Counted from the first letter of the stretch, positions 20,285-33,617 are shown. The stretch is 64,000 bases of DNA from Aeromicrobium sp. (GCF_023146395.1 NZ_JAGLCD010000004.1:538475-602474); one strand, 5' to 3'. Translations and numbers: made by a program. The notes: a model not told the origin generated them from the sequence alone.

Positions 20285-21214
20285 ATGCCCCAGACCCTTC
20301 CGGAACGCGTCCGCACCGCCTTCCTGCGCCTCTTCGACCCCGTCGCGCGATGGGCGTGGGCGTCCGTGGTCGCCAACTCGGTCATCATCTTCACCGGCGG
20401 CGTCGTCCGACTCACGGGCTCGGGCCTCGGCTGCCCGGAGTGGCCGCGGTGCACCGAGGAGTCCTTCGTCCCGCACAGCTCGCTCGGCATCCACGGCGCA
20501 ATCGAGTTCGGCAACCGGCTGCTGACCTACGTCCTGGTCGTCGTCGCGATCGGCACGTTCGTCGCGGTCTGGCGATGGAGCGGGACGAACCGCCGCGTGC
20601 GGCGTCTGGCCACGGCGCTGGCCCTCGGAATCCCCGCCCAGGCGGTCCTCGGCGGCATCACGGTCCTGACCGGGCTCAACCCCTGGATCGTCTCGGCCCA
20701 CCTGCTCGTCTCGATGGCCCTGGTCTCCGGATCGGTGCTCCTGCTCCACCGCGTGACCCAGCACCCCGAACCCACCGAGCACCCGCCGGGACGCCGGCTC
20801 GCCGCCCTGGCGTACGTGATCGCCTGGGCCGCCGTGGTCCTCGGCACGATCGTGACCGGCAGCGGCCCGCACGCCGGCGACGCCTCGACCGAGCGCAACG
20901 GGTTCGACCCCGAGATGTGGAGCCGCATCCACGCGCTCTCGGTCTGGGCCCTGGTCGCGGTCACCGTGGCGCTGCTGATCGTCGTGCGCCGCACTCGACT
21001 GGTCGTCCCGGTCGCCGTCCTGCTCGGCGTCGAGCTCGCGCAGGGCCTCATCGGCTACGTGCAGTACGTCAACGACCTGCCGATCGCCCTGGTCGCCGCG
21101 CACCTGGTTGGCGCGGCGGTCCTGATGGCCACCGTCACCTGGGTGCTGGTGCGGGCGGTCGACGTCCGCACGGTCGAGCCGGCCCGTCAGCGGGCCGGGA
21201 GCGTCACGGCCTGA
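20285..21214 (+). CDS. ctaA: Heme A synthase (COX15/CtaA)
   Basis: MPQTLPERVRTAFLRLFDPVARWAWASVVANSVIIFTGGVVRLTGSGLGCPEWPRCTEESFVP...; TGSGPHAGDASTERNGFDPEMWSRIHALSVW. Confidence 0.93.
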   Translation: MPQTLPERVRTAFLRLFDPVARWAWASVVANSVIIFTGGVVRLTGSGLGCPEWPRCTEESFVPHSSLGIHGAIEFGNRLLTYVLVVVAIGTFVAVWRWSGTNRRVRRLATALALGIPAQAVLGGITVLTGLNPWIVSAHLLVSMALVSGSVLLLHRVTQHPEPTEHPPGRRLAALAYVIAWAAVVLGTIVTGSGPHAGDASTERNGFDPEMWSRIHALSVWALVAVTVALLIVVRRTRLVVPVAVLLGVELAQGLIGYVQYVNDLPIALVAAHLVGAAVLMATVTWVLVRAVDVRTVEPARQRAGSVTA

Positions 21215-21229
21215 GGGCCGATCAGGCCG
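21207..21229. terminator. Bidirectional hairpin containing the convergent stop codons
   Basis: CGGCCTGA (ctaA stop TGA) - GGGCCGA - TCAGGCCG (stop of the extended minus-strand frame): 8-bp inverted repeat. Confidence 0.5.
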
Positions 21230-21581
21230 GACGCAGGCGGTCGGTCGGCACCTCGACCTCGATCCGCCAGCCGTCCTCCGCCGGACGCCCGACGACCTGG
21301 CCGAAGTCGGCCTCGCCGACGACGACACGCGCCGGGTCGATCTCCAGGACGACGACCGGGAGCTCGTGACCCTAGTCGGTCGTGAACACCCACCGCTCGC
21401 CCAGCTGGCGCATCGCGACGTCGGCGATGACCTGCTCGGCCGCGTCCCAGTCGTCGAGGGGACCCCCGAGTGCGTTCCCGACCAGCCCCCGCGGCACGAC
21501 GTCGTCGCCCACCATCTCCAGGTACCCGATCGTCTCGCCGTCACCGCTTCGGCGCGACGGCACCCACTCGCCCGGGATCAC
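21222..21581 (-). pseudogene. Small conserved-looking protein interrupted by an in-frame TAG (21372-21374)
   Basis: The first ORF (21372-21581) MIPGEWVPSRRSGDGETIGYLEMVGDDVVPRGLVGNALGGPLDDWDAAEQVIADVAMRQLGERWVFTTD ends at TAG. The same frame continues GHELPVVVLEIDPARVVVGEADFGQVVGRPAEDGWRIEVEVPTDRLRPA to a TGA at 21222. Confidence 0.75.
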
Positions 21582-21590
21582 GGGCTCGGG

Positions 21591-22526
21591 TCAGCCGATG
21601 AACGGGTCGACCGCGGCCGCCACGAACAGCAGCGCCAGATAGGCGTTGCTGAAGTGGAACAGGCGCATCGGCTTGATGATGCTCAGGTCCTCGGTCTCGC
21701 GGGCGCGGCTCTGCAGGTCGTAGGCCTCGACCAGGAACACGATGCCCAGCCCGATCGCGGTGGCCGGGTAGAACCAGCCCATGCCGGCCACGGGCCACAG
21801 CGCCAGCGAGGTCGCCAGCATGACCCAGGAGTACGCCACGATCTGACGGGCGACGTCGCGCGAGGTCGTGACCGACGGGAGCATCGGGACGTCGGCTGCG
21901 GCGTAGTCGTCGCGGTAGCGCATGCCGAGCGACCAGAAGTGCGGCGGCGTCCAGAAGAACACGATCAGGAACAGCACGACCGGGGTCCACGCCAGCTCGT
22001 TCGTGACCGCCGTCCAGCCGATCATCGCCGGGAAGCAGCCCGCGGCCCCACCCCACACGATGTTCTGCGAGGTCCGACGCTTGAGCAGCATCGTGTAGCC
22101 GACGACGTAGAAGACGTTGGCCGTCAGCGCGAGGCCGGCCGAGAGCCAGTTGACGAAGAAGCCCAGCCACAGCGTCGAGACGACGCCCAGCACGAGCCCG
22201 AACACCAGCGCCCGGTCGGTCGTGACCTGGTGGCGCGGCAGGGGGCGCCGCTTGGTGCGGTTCATCTTCTGGTCGATGTCGGCGTCGACGACGCAGTTGA
22301 GCGCATTGGCGCTGCCGGCCGAGAGCGTCCCACCGACGACAGTCGCGACGACGAGCCACAGATCGGGCACGGCGCGCGCCGCGAGGAACATGACCGGCAC
22401 CGTCGTGAGCAGCAGGAGCTCGATGATGCGGGGCTTCATCAGCGCGACGTACGCACCCACGACGTCACGCGCGGACGGGCGATCGGCAGGGGACGACCGC
22501 GGCAGTTCGGCATCGACGAGACTCAC
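21591..22526 (-). CDS. ctaB: Protoheme IX farnesyltransferase CtaB
   Basis: GTG at 22526: [49 protein letters not shown]...[25 protein letters not shown]. Confidence 0.93.
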   Translation of the reverse strand: MSLVDAELPRSSPADRPSARDVVGAYVALMKPRIIELLLLTTVPVMFLAARAVPDLWLVVATVVGGTLSAGSANALNCVVDADIDQKMNRTKRRPLPRHQVTTDRALVFGLVLGVVSTLWLGFFVNWLSAGLALTANVFYVVGYTMLLKRRTSQNIVWGGAAGCFPAMIGWTAVTNELAWTPVVLFLIVFFWTPPHFWSLGMRYRDDYAAADVPMLPSVTTSRDVARQIVAYSWVMLATSLALWPVAGMGWFYPATAIGLGIVFLVEAYDLQSRARETEDLSIIKPMRLFHFSNAYLALLFVAAAVDPFIG

Positions 22527-22619
22527 GCGCGACAGTCTAAGCCACCGGCAGTAGGCTCGACGTGACGGCGTCGTCCACCACCGGTCGACCCAGTGTCCGC
22601 CTTCTCGAGGAGCTTTTTC

Positions 22620-24785
22620 GTGACCTCTGCCCCTGCCCGTGACAGCGTCCCGCTCGACTGGTCCGATCTCGATGCCCGCGCGGTCGACACCGCCCGGCTG
22701 CTGGCCGCCGACGCGGTCCAGAAGGTCGGCAACGGACACCCCGGCACGGCGATGAGCCTCGCCCCCGCCGCGTACCTGCTGTACCAGAAGGTCATGCGTC
22801 ACGACCCGAACGATCCGTACTGGATCGGGCGTGACCGGTTCATCCTGTCGTGCGGTCACTCGAGCCTCACGCAGTACGTCCAGCTGTACCTCGCCGGGTA
22901 CCCCATGACGCTGGACGACCTCAAGAGCCTGCGCACGTGGGGCAGCCAGACGCCGGGGCACCCGGAGTACCAGCACACCCCCGGCATCGAGGTCACGACC
23001 GGCCCCCTCGGGCAGGGCATCGCCAACGGGGTCGGCTTCGCGATGGCCGCTCGCCGCGAGCGCGGCCTGCTCGACCCCGAGGCTGCCGCCGGCGAGAGCC
23101 CCTTCGACCACCACGTCTACGTGCTCGCCTCCGACGGCGACCTGCAGGAGGGCGTCTCGGCCGAGGCGTCCTCGCTCGCCGGCCACCAGGAGCTCGGCAA
23201 CCTGACGCTGATCTACGACGACAACAGCATCTCGATCGAGGACGACACCGACGTCGCGTTCAGCGAGGACGTCGCCGCCCGCTACGCGGCCTACGGCTGG
23301 CACGTCCAGACGGTCGACTGGACCGGGGGCGGCAGCTATCACGAGGACGTGCCCGCGCTCTGGGACGCGATCCAGGCCGCCAAGGCCGACACCTCGCGCC
23401 CCAGCATCATCGTGCTGCGCACGATCATCGCCTGGCCCGCCCCGAACGCGCAGAACACCGGGGCCTCGCACGGCTCCGCTCTCGGCGCCGAGGAGATCGC
23501 GGCCACCAAGGAGCTGCTGGGCTTCCCCACCGACGAGTCGTTCGTCGTCGAGGACGACGTCCTGGCCCACGTGCACCAGGCCCGCGACCGCGGTGCCGCG
23601 GCCGGCGCCGCCTGGGACGAGCAGTACGCGGCCTGGAAGGCCGCCAACCCCGAGCGCGACGAGCTGCTGCACCGTCTGAAGTCCCACACGCTCCCGTCAG
23701 GCTGGGACGTCGACCTGCCCAGCTACGAGGCGTCCGAGAAGGGACTGGCCACCCGCGTCGCGTCGGGCGAGTTCCTGACGGCGGCCGCGCCGCGCCTGCC
23801 CGAGCTGTGGGGCGGCTCGGCCGACCTGGCGGGCTCGAACAACACCACGCCGAAGGGCGAGCCGTCGTTCCTGCCCCCACGCCGCTCGACCGACAAGTTC
23901 TCCGGCGACTGGTACGGCCGGGTGCTGCACTTCGGCATCCGCGAGCACGCGATGGGCGCGATCCTCAACGGCATCGTGCAGCACGGCCCCACGCGCCCCT
24001 ACGGCGGCACGTTCCTGGTGTTCAGCGACTACATGCGCCCGGCCGTCCGCCTGGCCGCCCTGCAGCAGCTGCCGGTCACGTACGTGTGGACCCACGACTC
24101 GATCGGGCTTGGCGAGGACGGCCCCACGCACCAGCCGGTCGAGCACCTGGCCGCACTGCGCGCCATCCCCGGCCTCGCGGTGATCCGGCCGGCCGACGCC
24201 AACGAGACCGTGGCCGCCTGGCGCACGATCCTGGAGCACCAGGCCCCGGCCGCCCTGGCGCTGAGCCGGCAGAACCTGCCGGTGTTCCCGCGCGGGGGCG
24301 AGTGGGCCGACGCCTCGCTCACGGCCAAGGGCGCCTACACGCTCGTCGACGCCGAGAACGGCGAGCCCGACGTCGTGCTGGTCGCGACCGGATCCGAGGT
24401 CCAGCTGGCCGTCGCCGCCCGCGAGCGGCTCGCAGCCGACGGGATCGGCGCGCGCGTCGTCTCGATGCCCTCGCGCGAGTGGTTCGAGGCGCAGGACGCC
24501 GCGTACCGCGACAGCGTCATCCCGCCCGCGCTGCGCGCCCGGGTCGTCGTCGAGGCCGGTGTGTCCTTCGGCTGGCGCGACGTCGTCGGCGATGCCGGAC
24601 GCATCGTCGGCCTGGAGCACTTCGGCGCCTCGGCCGACTTCCAGCGTCTCTACGAAGAGTTCGGCATCACCGCCGACGCCGTCGTGTCCGCGGCGCGGGA
24701 GTCGATCGCCGCGGCCGGCCACACCGGCGATGTCCCCTTCTTCGCGCGACCGTCTGGCCCCGTCCTGCCCGACACCTCCCACTGA
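22620..24785 (+). CDS. tkt: Transketolase
   Basis: GTG start after [100 protein letters not shown]. Confidence 0.96.
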   Translation: MTSAPARDSVPLDWSDLDARAVDTARLLAADAVQKVGNGHPGTAMSLAPAAYLLYQKVMRHDPNDPYWIGRDRFILSCGHSSLTQYVQLYLAGYPMTLDDLKSLRTWGSQTPGHPEYQHTPGIEVTTGPLGQGIANGVGFAMAARRERGLLDPEAAAGESPFDHHVYVLASDGDLQEGVSAEASSLAGHQELGNLTLIYDDNSISIEDDTDVAFSEDVAARYAAYGWHVQTVDWTGGGSYHEDVPALWDAIQAAKADTSRPSIIVLRTIIAWPAPNAQNTGASHGSALGAEEIAATKELLGFPTDESFVVEDDVLAHVHQARDRGAAAGAAWDEQYAAWKAANPERDELLHRLKSHTLPSGWDVDLPSYEASEKGLATRVASGEFLTAAAPRLPELWGGSADLAGSNNTTPKGEPSFLPPRRSTDKFSGDWYGRVLHFGIREHAMGAILNGIVQHGPTRPYGGTFLVFSDYMRPAVRLAALQQLPVTYVWTHDSIGLGEDGPTHQPVEHLAALRAIPGLAVIRPADANETVAAWRTILEHQAPAALALSRQNLPVFPRGGEWADASLTAKGAYTLVDAENGEPDVVLVATGSEVQLAVAARERLAADGIGARVVSMPSREWFEAQDAAYRDSVIPPALRARVVVEAGVSFGWRDVVGDAGRIVGLEHFGASADFQRLYEEFGITADAVVSAARESIAAAGHTGDVPFFARPSGPVLPDTSH

Positions 24786-24814
24786 CCCGTTCGACTCCAC
24801 CCCTTAGGAGCACC

Positions 24815-25903
24815 ATGAACGCACGACTGAAGGCCCTCAGCGACGCCGGAGTCTCGATCTGGCTCGACGACCTCTCCCGCGAACGCCTGGCGTCCGGCAA
24901 CCTCAAGACGCTCGTCGACGAGAGCTCGATCGTCGGTGTCACGACCAATCCCACGATCTTTGCGGCGGCGCTCGCCGACGGTGAGCGCTATGCCGAGCAG
25001 GTCGGGCAGCTCAAGGCCGCCGGTGCTGACGTCGACGAGGCGATCTTCGAGCTCACCACGACCGACGTCCAGCAGGCCTGCGACGTCATGCTGCCGGTCT
25101 ACGAGGCCACCGGCGGCGTCGACGGTCGCGTCTCGATCGAGGTCGATCCCGGTGCCGCCCGCGACACCGACGCGACGGTCTCGATCGCCGAGCGCCTCTG
25201 GGCCCGCGTCGACCGTCCGAATCTGCTGATCAAGATCCCGGCCACCGAGGAGGGCCTGCCGGCCATCGCGGCCGCGATCTCGAAGGGCATCAGCGTCAAC
25301 GTCACGCTGATCTTCGCCCTGGAGCGCTATCGCGGCGTCATGGACGCCTACCTGTACGGCCTGGAGCAGGCCGCCGCCGAGGGGCGCGACCTGTCGACGA
25401 TCCACTCGGTCGCCTCGTTCTTCGTCAGCCGGGTCGACTCCGAGGTCGACGGCCGTCTGCCGAAGGACAGCCCGCTGCGCAGCAAGGCCGCCCTGGCCAA
25501 CGCGCGGCTGGCCTACGCGGCCTACCAGGAGGTCTTCGCCAGCGACCGCTTCGCGTCGCTGGCGGCCGCGGGCGCCCATCCGCAGCGCCCGCTCTGGGCG
25601 TCCACCGGCGTCAAGGACCCTGATCTGCCCGACACGCTCTACCTGACCGAGCTCGTGGTCGCCGGCACCGTCAACACCGCTCCGGAGAAGACGCTCCAGG
25701 CCTTCGCCGACCACGGCGAGGTCACCGGCGACACCGTCACCGGCACGGCCGCCGAGTCGCAGCAGATCATCGACGAGCTCGAGAGGGCCGGCATCTCCTA
25801 CGACGAGGTCGTCGCCAAGCTCGAGGACGAGGGACTGCAGAAGTTCGACGACTCGTGGGCCGAGCTCGTCCAGACCGTGACCGACGCGCTGGCCAAGGCC
25901 TGA
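24815..25903 (+). CDS. tal: Transaldolase
   Basis: [53 protein letters not shown]...[15 protein letters not shown]...[12 protein letters not shown]. Confidence 0.95.
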   Translation: MNARLKALSDAGVSIWLDDLSRERLASGNLKTLVDESSIVGVTTNPTIFAAALADGERYAEQVGQLKAAGADVDEAIFELTTTDVQQACDVMLPVYEATGGVDGRVSIEVDPGAARDTDATVSIAERLWARVDRPNLLIKIPATEEGLPAIAAAISKGISVNVTLIFALERYRGVMDAYLYGLEQAAAEGRDLSTIHSVASFFVSRVDSEVDGRLPKDSPLRSKAALANARLAYAAYQEVFASDRFASLAAAGAHPQRPLWASTGVKDPDLPDTLYLTELVVAGTVNTAPEKTLQAFADHGEVTGDTVTGTAAESQQIIDELERAGISYDEVVAKLEDEGLQKFDDSWAELVQTVTDALAKA

Positions 25904-27474
25904 TGATGAGCGGCGTCGAGGTCTCGGCTCCCGTCCGCTCCTACGAGAGCGTCCTGCGGCGCCTGGTCGACGAGCGGTTCGCCACCCGCCTGGCCGCTCG
26001 CGACCACACGCTCTGGGGACGCGGCGCCGAGGAGGAGGCGGCCAAGCGGCTCGCCTGGGTCGACCTGGCCAAGACCTCCCGGCCGCTCCTGCCCCGCATC
26101 GCCGCGGCGCGTGACGACCTGCGACACGCCGGTCTTGAGCACGTCGTGCTGTGCGGCATGGGCGGGTCGTCGCTCGCACCCGAGGTCATCTGCGCCACGG
26201 CCGGGGTCGAGCTGACCGTCCTGGACTCGTCCGACCCCGACATGGTGCGTGCCGCCGTCGGAGACCGCCTGGAGTCGGCGGTCGTGGTCGTCGCCAGCAA
26301 GTCCGGCGGCACGGTCGAGACCGACAGCCAGCGTCGTACGTTCGAGCAGGCCTACGAGGACGCCGGTCTGCTCGCCAAGGACCACATCGTCGTCGTGACC
26401 GACCCCTCGTCCCCGCTCGACGAGTACGCCACGGCCGCCGGGTACCGGGTCTTCCGGGCCGATCCGCAGGTCGGCGGGCGGTACTCCGCCCTCACGGCGT
26501 TCGGACTCGTCCCGTGCGGGCTCGCCGGCGTGCCGCTCGCGGGTCTGCTCGAGCAGGCCGCGCAGGTCCACGACGACTACCTGGCCGACTCGGTCGAGAA
26601 CCTCGCCCTACGGCTCGGAGTCCTCCTCGGCGTGGCCGCCGACAACGACGTCGACAAGCTCGTGCTGGTCGACCACACCGGCACGGGCGTCGGCAACTGG
26701 ATCGAGCAGCTCGTCGCGGAGTCGACCGGCAAGCACGGGCGCGGGATCCTGCCCGTCGTCACGACCCCGGACGCCCTCGGCGCCGTGACCCCCGACTGCG
26801 TCGTCGTCGCGATCGGCGCGACCGACGTCCCGGAGGCCCCCTCGGGCTACGCCGCTGCGGTCGACCTCCCGCTCGGCGCCCAGATGCTCCTGTGGGAGGT
26901 CGCGACGACCGTGGCCGGCGAGATCATCGACATCAACCCGTTCGACCAGCCGGACGTCGAGAGCGCCAAGAAGGCCGCACGCGGCTTCCTCGGCGGCGAC
27001 GTCGAGCTCCCGGCACCCGATGCGGTCGATGGCGACATCGAGCTGTTCGGCACCACCGCCACGACGGTCGAGGAGGCGGTGGCCGAGCTCCTGGGCCACG
27101 TCGAGGGCCCCCTGAACTACCTCGCCCTGCAGGTCTACCTCGACCGCTGGACCCACGCCGATCTCGCCGGTCTGCGGGCACCGCTGAGCGAACGGCTCGG
27201 CCGTCCGGTCACGTTCGGATGGGGTCCGCGCTTCCTGCACTCGACCGGGCAGTACCACAAGGGTGGCACGCCCACCGGCGTGTTCCTGCAGGTCACGGCG
27301 GCGCCCGACCCCGACCTGGCGGTGCCCGGTCGCGACTTCAGCTTCGGCGACTTCATCGCGGCCCAGGCCGTGGGTGACGGGCAGGTGCTCACCGAGCGCG
27401 GACGCCCCGTGCTCCGGCTCCACCTCACCGACCGGGCCGCGGGCCTGGAGCGCCTGCGTCGGGTGTTGGCATGA
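25903..27474 (+). CDS. pgi: Glucose-6-phosphate isomerase
   Basis: [26 protein letters not shown]...LCGMGGSSLAPEV...VVASKSGGTVETDSQRRTFEQAYEDAG...HSTGQYHKGGTPTGVFLQV. Confidence 0.9.
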   Translation: MMSGVEVSAPVRSYESVLRRLVDERFATRLAARDHTLWGRGAEEEAAKRLAWVDLAKTSRPLLPRIAAARDDLRHAGLEHVVLCGMGGSSLAPEVICATAGVELTVLDSSDPDMVRAAVGDRLESAVVVVASKSGGTVETDSQRRTFEQAYEDAGLLAKDHIVVVTDPSSPLDEYATAAGYRVFRADPQVGGRYSALTAFGLVPCGLAGVPLAGLLEQAAQVHDDYLADSVENLALRLGVLLGVAADNDVDKLVLVDHTGTGVGNWIEQLVAESTGKHGRGILPVVTTPDALGAVTPDCVVVAIGATDVPEAPSGYAAAVDLPLGAQMLLWEVATTVAGEIIDINPFDQPDVESAKKAARGFLGGDVELPAPDAVDGDIELFGTTATTVEEAVAELLGHVEGPLNYLALQVYLDRWTHADLAGLRAPLSERLGRPVTFGWGPRFLHSTGQYHKGGTPTGVFLQVTAAPDPDLAVPGRDFSFGDFIAAQAVGDGQVLTERGRPVLRLHLTDRAAGLERLRRVLA

Positions 27475-28163
27475 CCGAGCTCGACGTCGTCGAGGATCCG
27501 GCGGCAGTCCTCGCGACCGCGATCGAGGACCGTCTCGCCGAGCTCCAGGCTGGTGGCGGTTCCCCCCGCGTCGCGCTGACCGGAGGCACGATCGCCAACC
27601 AGACCTACGCCCGGCTCGGCGCCAGTCCCCGCGTCGACTGGTCGCGGGTCGACCTCTGGTGGGGCGACGAACGATTCGTGCCCGCCGGCCACCAGGACCG
27701 CAACGACCACCAGGCGCGCGAGGCCTTCCTCGACCGGCTCGGCGTGCCGGCCAGCCGCGTGCACACGATGCCTGCGCACGGCTGCGACCAGAGCCTCGCG
27801 GAGGCGGCCGACGAGTACGCGGCCACGCTGCCGGAGTCGTTCGACCTCGTCCTGCTGGGCCTCGGCCCGGACGGGCACGTCGCCTCACTCTTCCCGGGCT
27901 TCGCCCAGCTCGACGAACGCGACCGCCGCGTGGCCGAGGTGTTCGGCTCCCCCAAGCCGCCGGCCGAACGGATCTCGCTGACCTTCCCGGCGCTCAACGC
28001 GACCGACGCGGTGTGGTTCGTCGCCTCCGGCGAGGGCAAGGCCGAGGCCGTGGCGCGAGCGCTCGCCCCCGAGGGCACGGTGCACGCGACCCCCGCGCGC
28101 GGCGTCGCCGGCCGGGTCGAGACCCGCTGGTTCCTGGATCCGGCCGCCGCGTCGCTGCTCTAG
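27471..28163 (+). CDS. pgl: 6-phosphogluconolactonase
   Basis: MTELDVVEDPAAVLATAIEDRLAELQAGGGSPRVALTGGTIANQTYARL...WWGDERFVPAGHQDRND...FDLVLLGLGPDGHVASLFPG. Confidence 0.93.
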   Translation: MTELDVVEDPAAVLATAIEDRLAELQAGGGSPRVALTGGTIANQTYARLGASPRVDWSRVDLWWGDERFVPAGHQDRNDHQAREAFLDRLGVPASRVHTMPAHGCDQSLAEAADEYAATLPESFDLVLLGLGPDGHVASLFPGFAQLDERDRRVAEVFGSPKPPAERISLTFPALNATDAVWFVASGEGKAEAVARALAPEGTVHATPARGVAGRVETRWFLDPAAASLL

Positions 28164-28513
28164 AAGATCAGGTCGCCGGACTTGCGACGCGTGCGCAGGA
28201 GGTCGAGCGCCTCCTCGAGGATCTGCTTCGCCTCGTCGTCGGTGCGCCGTTCCTTCACGTAGGCCAGGTGCGTCTTGTACGGCTCGGTCTTCTTGGCCGT
28301 GGGCCGGTTCTCGGCATCCACGCTCGCCGGAAGCCCGCAGCGGGGGCAGTCCCAGGACTCCGGGACCTCCGCCTCGATCGAGAACATCAGGGACGTCTCG
28401 TGGTCGTTGGCGCAGAAGTAGAGGATGCGCTGGCGGGGAGCGGCCTCGCCGCGCTCCGCCTCGCCCATGGGGCCTGAGCCGATCCGGCTGCCCCGGATCG
28501 CGCCGGCCGCCAT
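28160..28513 (-). CDS. rbpA: RNA polymerase-binding protein RbpA
   Basis: MAAGAIRGSRIGSGPMGEAERGEAAPRQRILYFCANDHETSLMFSIEAEVPESWDCPRCGLPAS...PYKTHLAYVKERRTDDEAKQILEEAL. Confidence 0.96.
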   Translation of the reverse strand: MAAGAIRGSRIGSGPMGEAERGEAAPRQRILYFCANDHETSLMFSIEAEVPESWDCPRCGLPASVDAENRPTAKKTEPYKTHLAYVKERRTDDEAKQILEEALDLLRTRRKSGDLIF

Positions 28514-28749
28514 CAGTTGCTCACCTTCAGCAGAAGGCCCAGCGCCATGGCGGACACGAACCACACGACGGCGATACCGACCGTGATGCGGTCGAGGTTG
28601 CGCTCGGCGACGGACGAACCGCCCAAGTTGCTCGAGACGCCTCCTCCGAACATGTCGGAGAGGCCGCCGCCCCGGCCCTTGTGCATGAGCACGAGCAGGA
28701 CCAGCAGCAGGCTGCAGATCGTCAGCACGGTCGAGAAGAGGATGATCAC
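28513..28749 (-). CDS. secG: Preprotein translocase subunit SecG
   Basis: VIILFSTVLTICSLLLVLLVLMHKGRGGGLSDMFGGGVSSNLGGSSVAERNLDRITVGIAVVWFVSAMALGLLLKVSN. Confidence 0.93.
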   Translation of the reverse strand: MIILFSTVLTICSLLLVLLVLMHKGRGGGLSDMFGGGVSSNLGGSSVAERNLDRITVGIAVVWFVSAMALGLLLKVSN

Positions 28750-28786
28750 GGGGAGGCTTCCGGTTGCGGGGAGTGAGGGGTGCGGA

Positions 28787-29590
28787 TCAGGCGCCGGAGA
28801 CGTCCGGCAGGTGCGAGAAGCGCGCGATGCCCGCGAACTCCTCGGCCTGCAGGCTCGCCCCACCGACCAGGGCCCCGTCCACGTCGGGCTGAGCCATGAT
28901 CGACGCGACGTTGGCCGCCTTGACCGATCCGCCGTACAGGATACGCAACCGATCGGCCGCGTCGGACGAGAAGGTCTCGGCAACCCGGGACCGGATGGCC
29001 GCGCACACCTCCTGGGCGTCCTCAGGAGTGGCGACCTCGCCGGTGCCGATCGCCCAGACGGGCTCGTAGGCCACGACCAGATCACCGACCTGGTCGGCCG
29101 ACAGGCCGGCCAGCGAGCCGTCGACCTGCGCGAGGGTGTGGGCGACGTGCTCACCGGAGCGGCGCACCTCGAGACCTTCCCCGACGCACACGATCGGGGT
29201 GATGTCGGCCGCGATGGCCTTGCCCGCCTTGGTGTTGACGACCTCGTCGGTCTCGCCGTGGTGCTCGCGGCGCTCGGAGTGGCCCACGACGACGTAGGAG
29301 CAGCCGAGCTTGGCGAGCATCGCCGCCGAGATCTCGCCGGTGTAGGCGCCGCCATCGTGCTCGGAGACGTCCTGGGCGCCGTACCGGATCGACAGGTGGT
29401 CACCGTCGACCAGCGTCTGCACGCTCCGGATGTCGGTGAACGGCGGGATCACGACGACCTCGGTCGCCTCGAAGTCATGCTTCTTGTCCTGCAGCGTCCA
29501 GGCGAGCTTCTGCACCAGGACGACGGCCTCCTGGTGGTTCAGGTTGCTCTTCCAGTTGCCGGCCATCAGCGGCGTGCGGGTCGTGGTCAT
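28787..29590 (-). CDS. tpiA: Triosephosphate isomerase
   Basis: [29 protein letters not shown]...[18 protein letters not shown]...[24 protein letters not shown]...[12 protein letters not shown]. Confidence 0.97.
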   Translation of the reverse strand: MTTTRTPLMAGNWKSNLNHQEAVVLVQKLAWTLQDKKHDFEATEVVVIPPFTDIRSVQTLVDGDHLSIRYGAQDVSEHDGGAYTGEISAAMLAKLGCSYVVVGHSERREHHGETDEVVNTKAGKAIAADITPIVCVGEGLEVRRSGEHVAHTLAQVDGSLAGLSADQVGDLVVAYEPVWAIGTGEVATPEDAQEVCAAIRSRVAETFSSDAADRLRILYGGSVKAANVASIMAQPDVDGALVGGASLQAEEFAGIARFSHLPDVSGA

Positions 29591-30786
29591 TCGCTGCTCT
29601 CCTCCAGGATGGCCAGACCCGGCAGGGTCTTGCCCTCGAGATACTCCAGGCTCGCGCCACCCCCGGTCGAGATGTGTCCGAAGGCGTCGTCGGCGAATCC
29701 CAGCTGGCGCACCGCGGCGGCGGAGTCACCACCGCCCACGACCGACAGGCCGTCGGTCTGGGTCAGCGCCTCGGCGACCGCCCGGGTGCCTCCGGCGAAG
29801 GCCGGGAACTCGAAGACGCCCATCGGGCCGTTCCAGAACACGGTGCGGGCGCCGCGGACACGATCGGCGAACACCGTCGCCGACTCCGGTCCGATGTCCA
29901 GACCCATCTGGTCGTCCGGGATCGCGTCGGCCGCGACGACCGTGGCCGGGGCGTCGGCCGCGAACGCCGGAGCGACCACGATGTCGGTCGGCAGCACCAG
30001 GTCGACCCCCTGGGCTGCCGCCCGCTCGATGTAGGACCTGGCGACGTCGAGCTGGTCCTCCTCCAGGAGCGACGAGCCGACGCCGTGGCCCTGGGCGGCC
30101 AGGAAGGTGAAGACCATCCCGCCGCCGATCAGCAACGCATCGGCCTTTTCGAGCAGGTTGTCGATGACACCCAGCTTGTCGGAGACCTTGGACCCGCCGA
30201 GCACGACGACGTACGGGCGCTCGGGCGACTCGGTCAGGCGCTTCAGCACCTCGACCTCGGCCTGGACGAGTCCCCCGACCGCGGCCGGGAGCCGGGTCGC
30301 GACGTCGTACACGCTGGCCTGCTTGCGGTGGACGACCCCGAAGCCGTCGGAGACGAACGCATCGGCCAGGGCCGCGAGCTGGTCGGCGAAGGCGCCGCGC
30401 TCGGCATCGTCTTTGCTCGTCTCGCCGGCGTTGAACCGCACGTTCTCGAGCACGGCGATCTGGCCGTCCTCGAGGGCCGCGGCGATGTGCTGCGCCTCGT
30501 CGCCGACCGTGTCGCCCGCGAACAGCACGGGCTGACCCCAGAGCTCGCCGAGCCGCTGCGCGACCGGCTTGAGCGAGTAGGCCGGGTCGGGGGTGCCCTT
30601 CGGCCGGCCCAGGTGGGCCGTGACGAGCACCTTGGCGCCGGCGTCGGCGAGGCGCTCCAGGGTCGGCAGGCTCGCCCGGATACGACCGTCGTCGGTGATG
30701 GTCGTGCCGTCGAGCGGCACGTTGAGGTCGCTGCGGACCAGGACCCGCTTGCCGCGCAGGTCGCCGAGGTCGGAGATCGTCTGCAC
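29587..30786 (-). CDS. pgk: Phosphoglycerate kinase
   Basis: GTG at 30786: [64 protein letters not shown]...[16 protein letters not shown]. Confidence 0.97.
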   Translation of the reverse strand: MQTISDLGDLRGKRVLVRSDLNVPLDGTTITDDGRIRASLPTLERLADAGAKVLVTAHLGRPKGTPDPAYSLKPVAQRLGELWGQPVLFAGDTVGDEAQHIAAALEDGQIAVLENVRFNAGETSKDDAERGAFADQLAALADAFVSDGFGVVHRKQASVYDVATRLPAAVGGLVQAEVEVLKRLTESPERPYVVVLGGSKVSDKLGVIDNLLEKADALLIGGGMVFTFLAAQGHGVGSSLLEEDQLDVARSYIERAAAQGVDLVLPTDIVVAPAFAADAPATVVAADAIPDDQMGLDIGPESATVFADRVRGARTVFWNGPMGVFEFPAFAGGTRAVAEALTQTDGLSVVGGGDSAAAVRQLGFADDAFGHISTGGGASLEYLEGKTLPGLAILEESSE

Positions 30787-30788
30787 GA

Positions 30789-32625
<1,837 letters not shown>

Positions 32626-32629
32626 GGCC

Positions 32630-33607
32630 TCACGCCTCCGGGAGGTCCTCCAGGGTCGCCTCGGTGTCGGGGATGCCCTGCTCGGCGGCGATCTTGTCGG
32701 CCATCGCCAGCAGGCGCCGGATCCGCCCGGCGATCGCGTCCTTCGTGAGGGGCGGCTCGTGCAGCTGGCCGAGCTCCTCGAGACTCGCCTGCCGGTGCTC
32801 GACGCGCAGCACGCCCGCGAGCTTGAGGTGGTCGGGCACGTCGTCGCCGAGGATCTCCAGGGCTCGCTGGGCGCGGGCTCCGGCCGCGACGGCAGCGCGC
32901 GCCGAGCGGCGCAGGTTGGCGTCGTCGAAGTTGGCGAGACGGTTGGCCGTGGCTCGCACCTCGCGCCGCAGGCGTCGCTCCTCCCAGACCAGCAGGGTCT
33001 CGTGAGCGCCGAGACGGGTCAGGAGCGCGCCGATGGCCTCGCCGTCGCGGATCACGACGCGGTCGAAGCCGCGGACCTCCTTGGACTTGGCGGGGATGCC
33101 GAGCCGCCGGGCCGCGCCGACCAGCGCGAGCGCGGCCTCGTGGCCGGGGCAGCTGATCTCCAGCGCCGAGGACCGCCCGGGTTCGGTGAGCGATCCGTGC
33201 GCGAGGAACGCACCCCGCCACGCGGAGACCGCGTCGCACGAGCTGCCGCCGACGACGGCCGGCGGAAGGCCCCGGATCGGGCGCCCGGCGCCGTCGATGA
33301 TGCCGGTCTGCTGGGCCAGCGCCTCGCCGCCCTGGCTCACGCGCACGACGTAGGTCGTGTTCTTGCGCAGCCCGTTGGGCTGCATCACGACGATCTCGCT
33401 CGCGTGGCCGTAGATGTCGCCGATGTCCTTGCGCAGGCGTCGCGCCGAGGCGCCGCTGTCGAGCTCGGCCTCGATCACGACCTTGCCGGCCACGAGGTGC
33501 AGACCCCCGGCGAACCGCAGGATCGACGCGACCTCGGCCTTGCGACAGCACGCCTTCGTCACGTTGGTGGCCACGAGCTCGGACTTCACTTGTGCCGTCA
33601 ACGCCAT
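32630..33607 (-). CDS. whiA: DNA-binding protein WhiA
   Basis: [62 protein letters not shown]...[18 protein letters not shown]-type C-terminus; whiA-yvcK-rapZ order. Confidence 0.94.
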   Translation of the reverse strand: MALTAQVKSELVATNVTKACCRKAEVASILRFAGGLHLVAGKVVIEAELDSGASARRLRKDIGDIYGHASEIVVMQPNGLRKNTTYVVRVSQGGEALAQQTGIIDGAGRPIRGLPPAVVGGSSCDAVSAWRGAFLAHGSLTEPGRSSALEISCPGHEAALALVGAARRLGIPAKSKEVRGFDRVVIRDGEAIGALLTRLGAHETLLVWEERRLRREVRATANRLANFDDANLRRSARAAVAAGARAQRALEILGDDVPDHLKLAGVLRVEHRQASLEELGQLHEPPLTKDAIAGRIRRLLAMADKIAAEQGIPDTEATLEDLPEA

Positions 33608-33617
33608 GCGGGACACT

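Noticed and set aside
21591-23687. 698-aa minus-strand ORF suggesting a long fusion to CtaB
   Set aside because: Upstream portion is antisense to tkt; CtaB starts at GTG 22526.
22850-25903. 1017-aa + strand ORF
   Set aside because: First part is an out-of-frame reading of tkt; only the segment from 24815 (transaldolase) is genuine.
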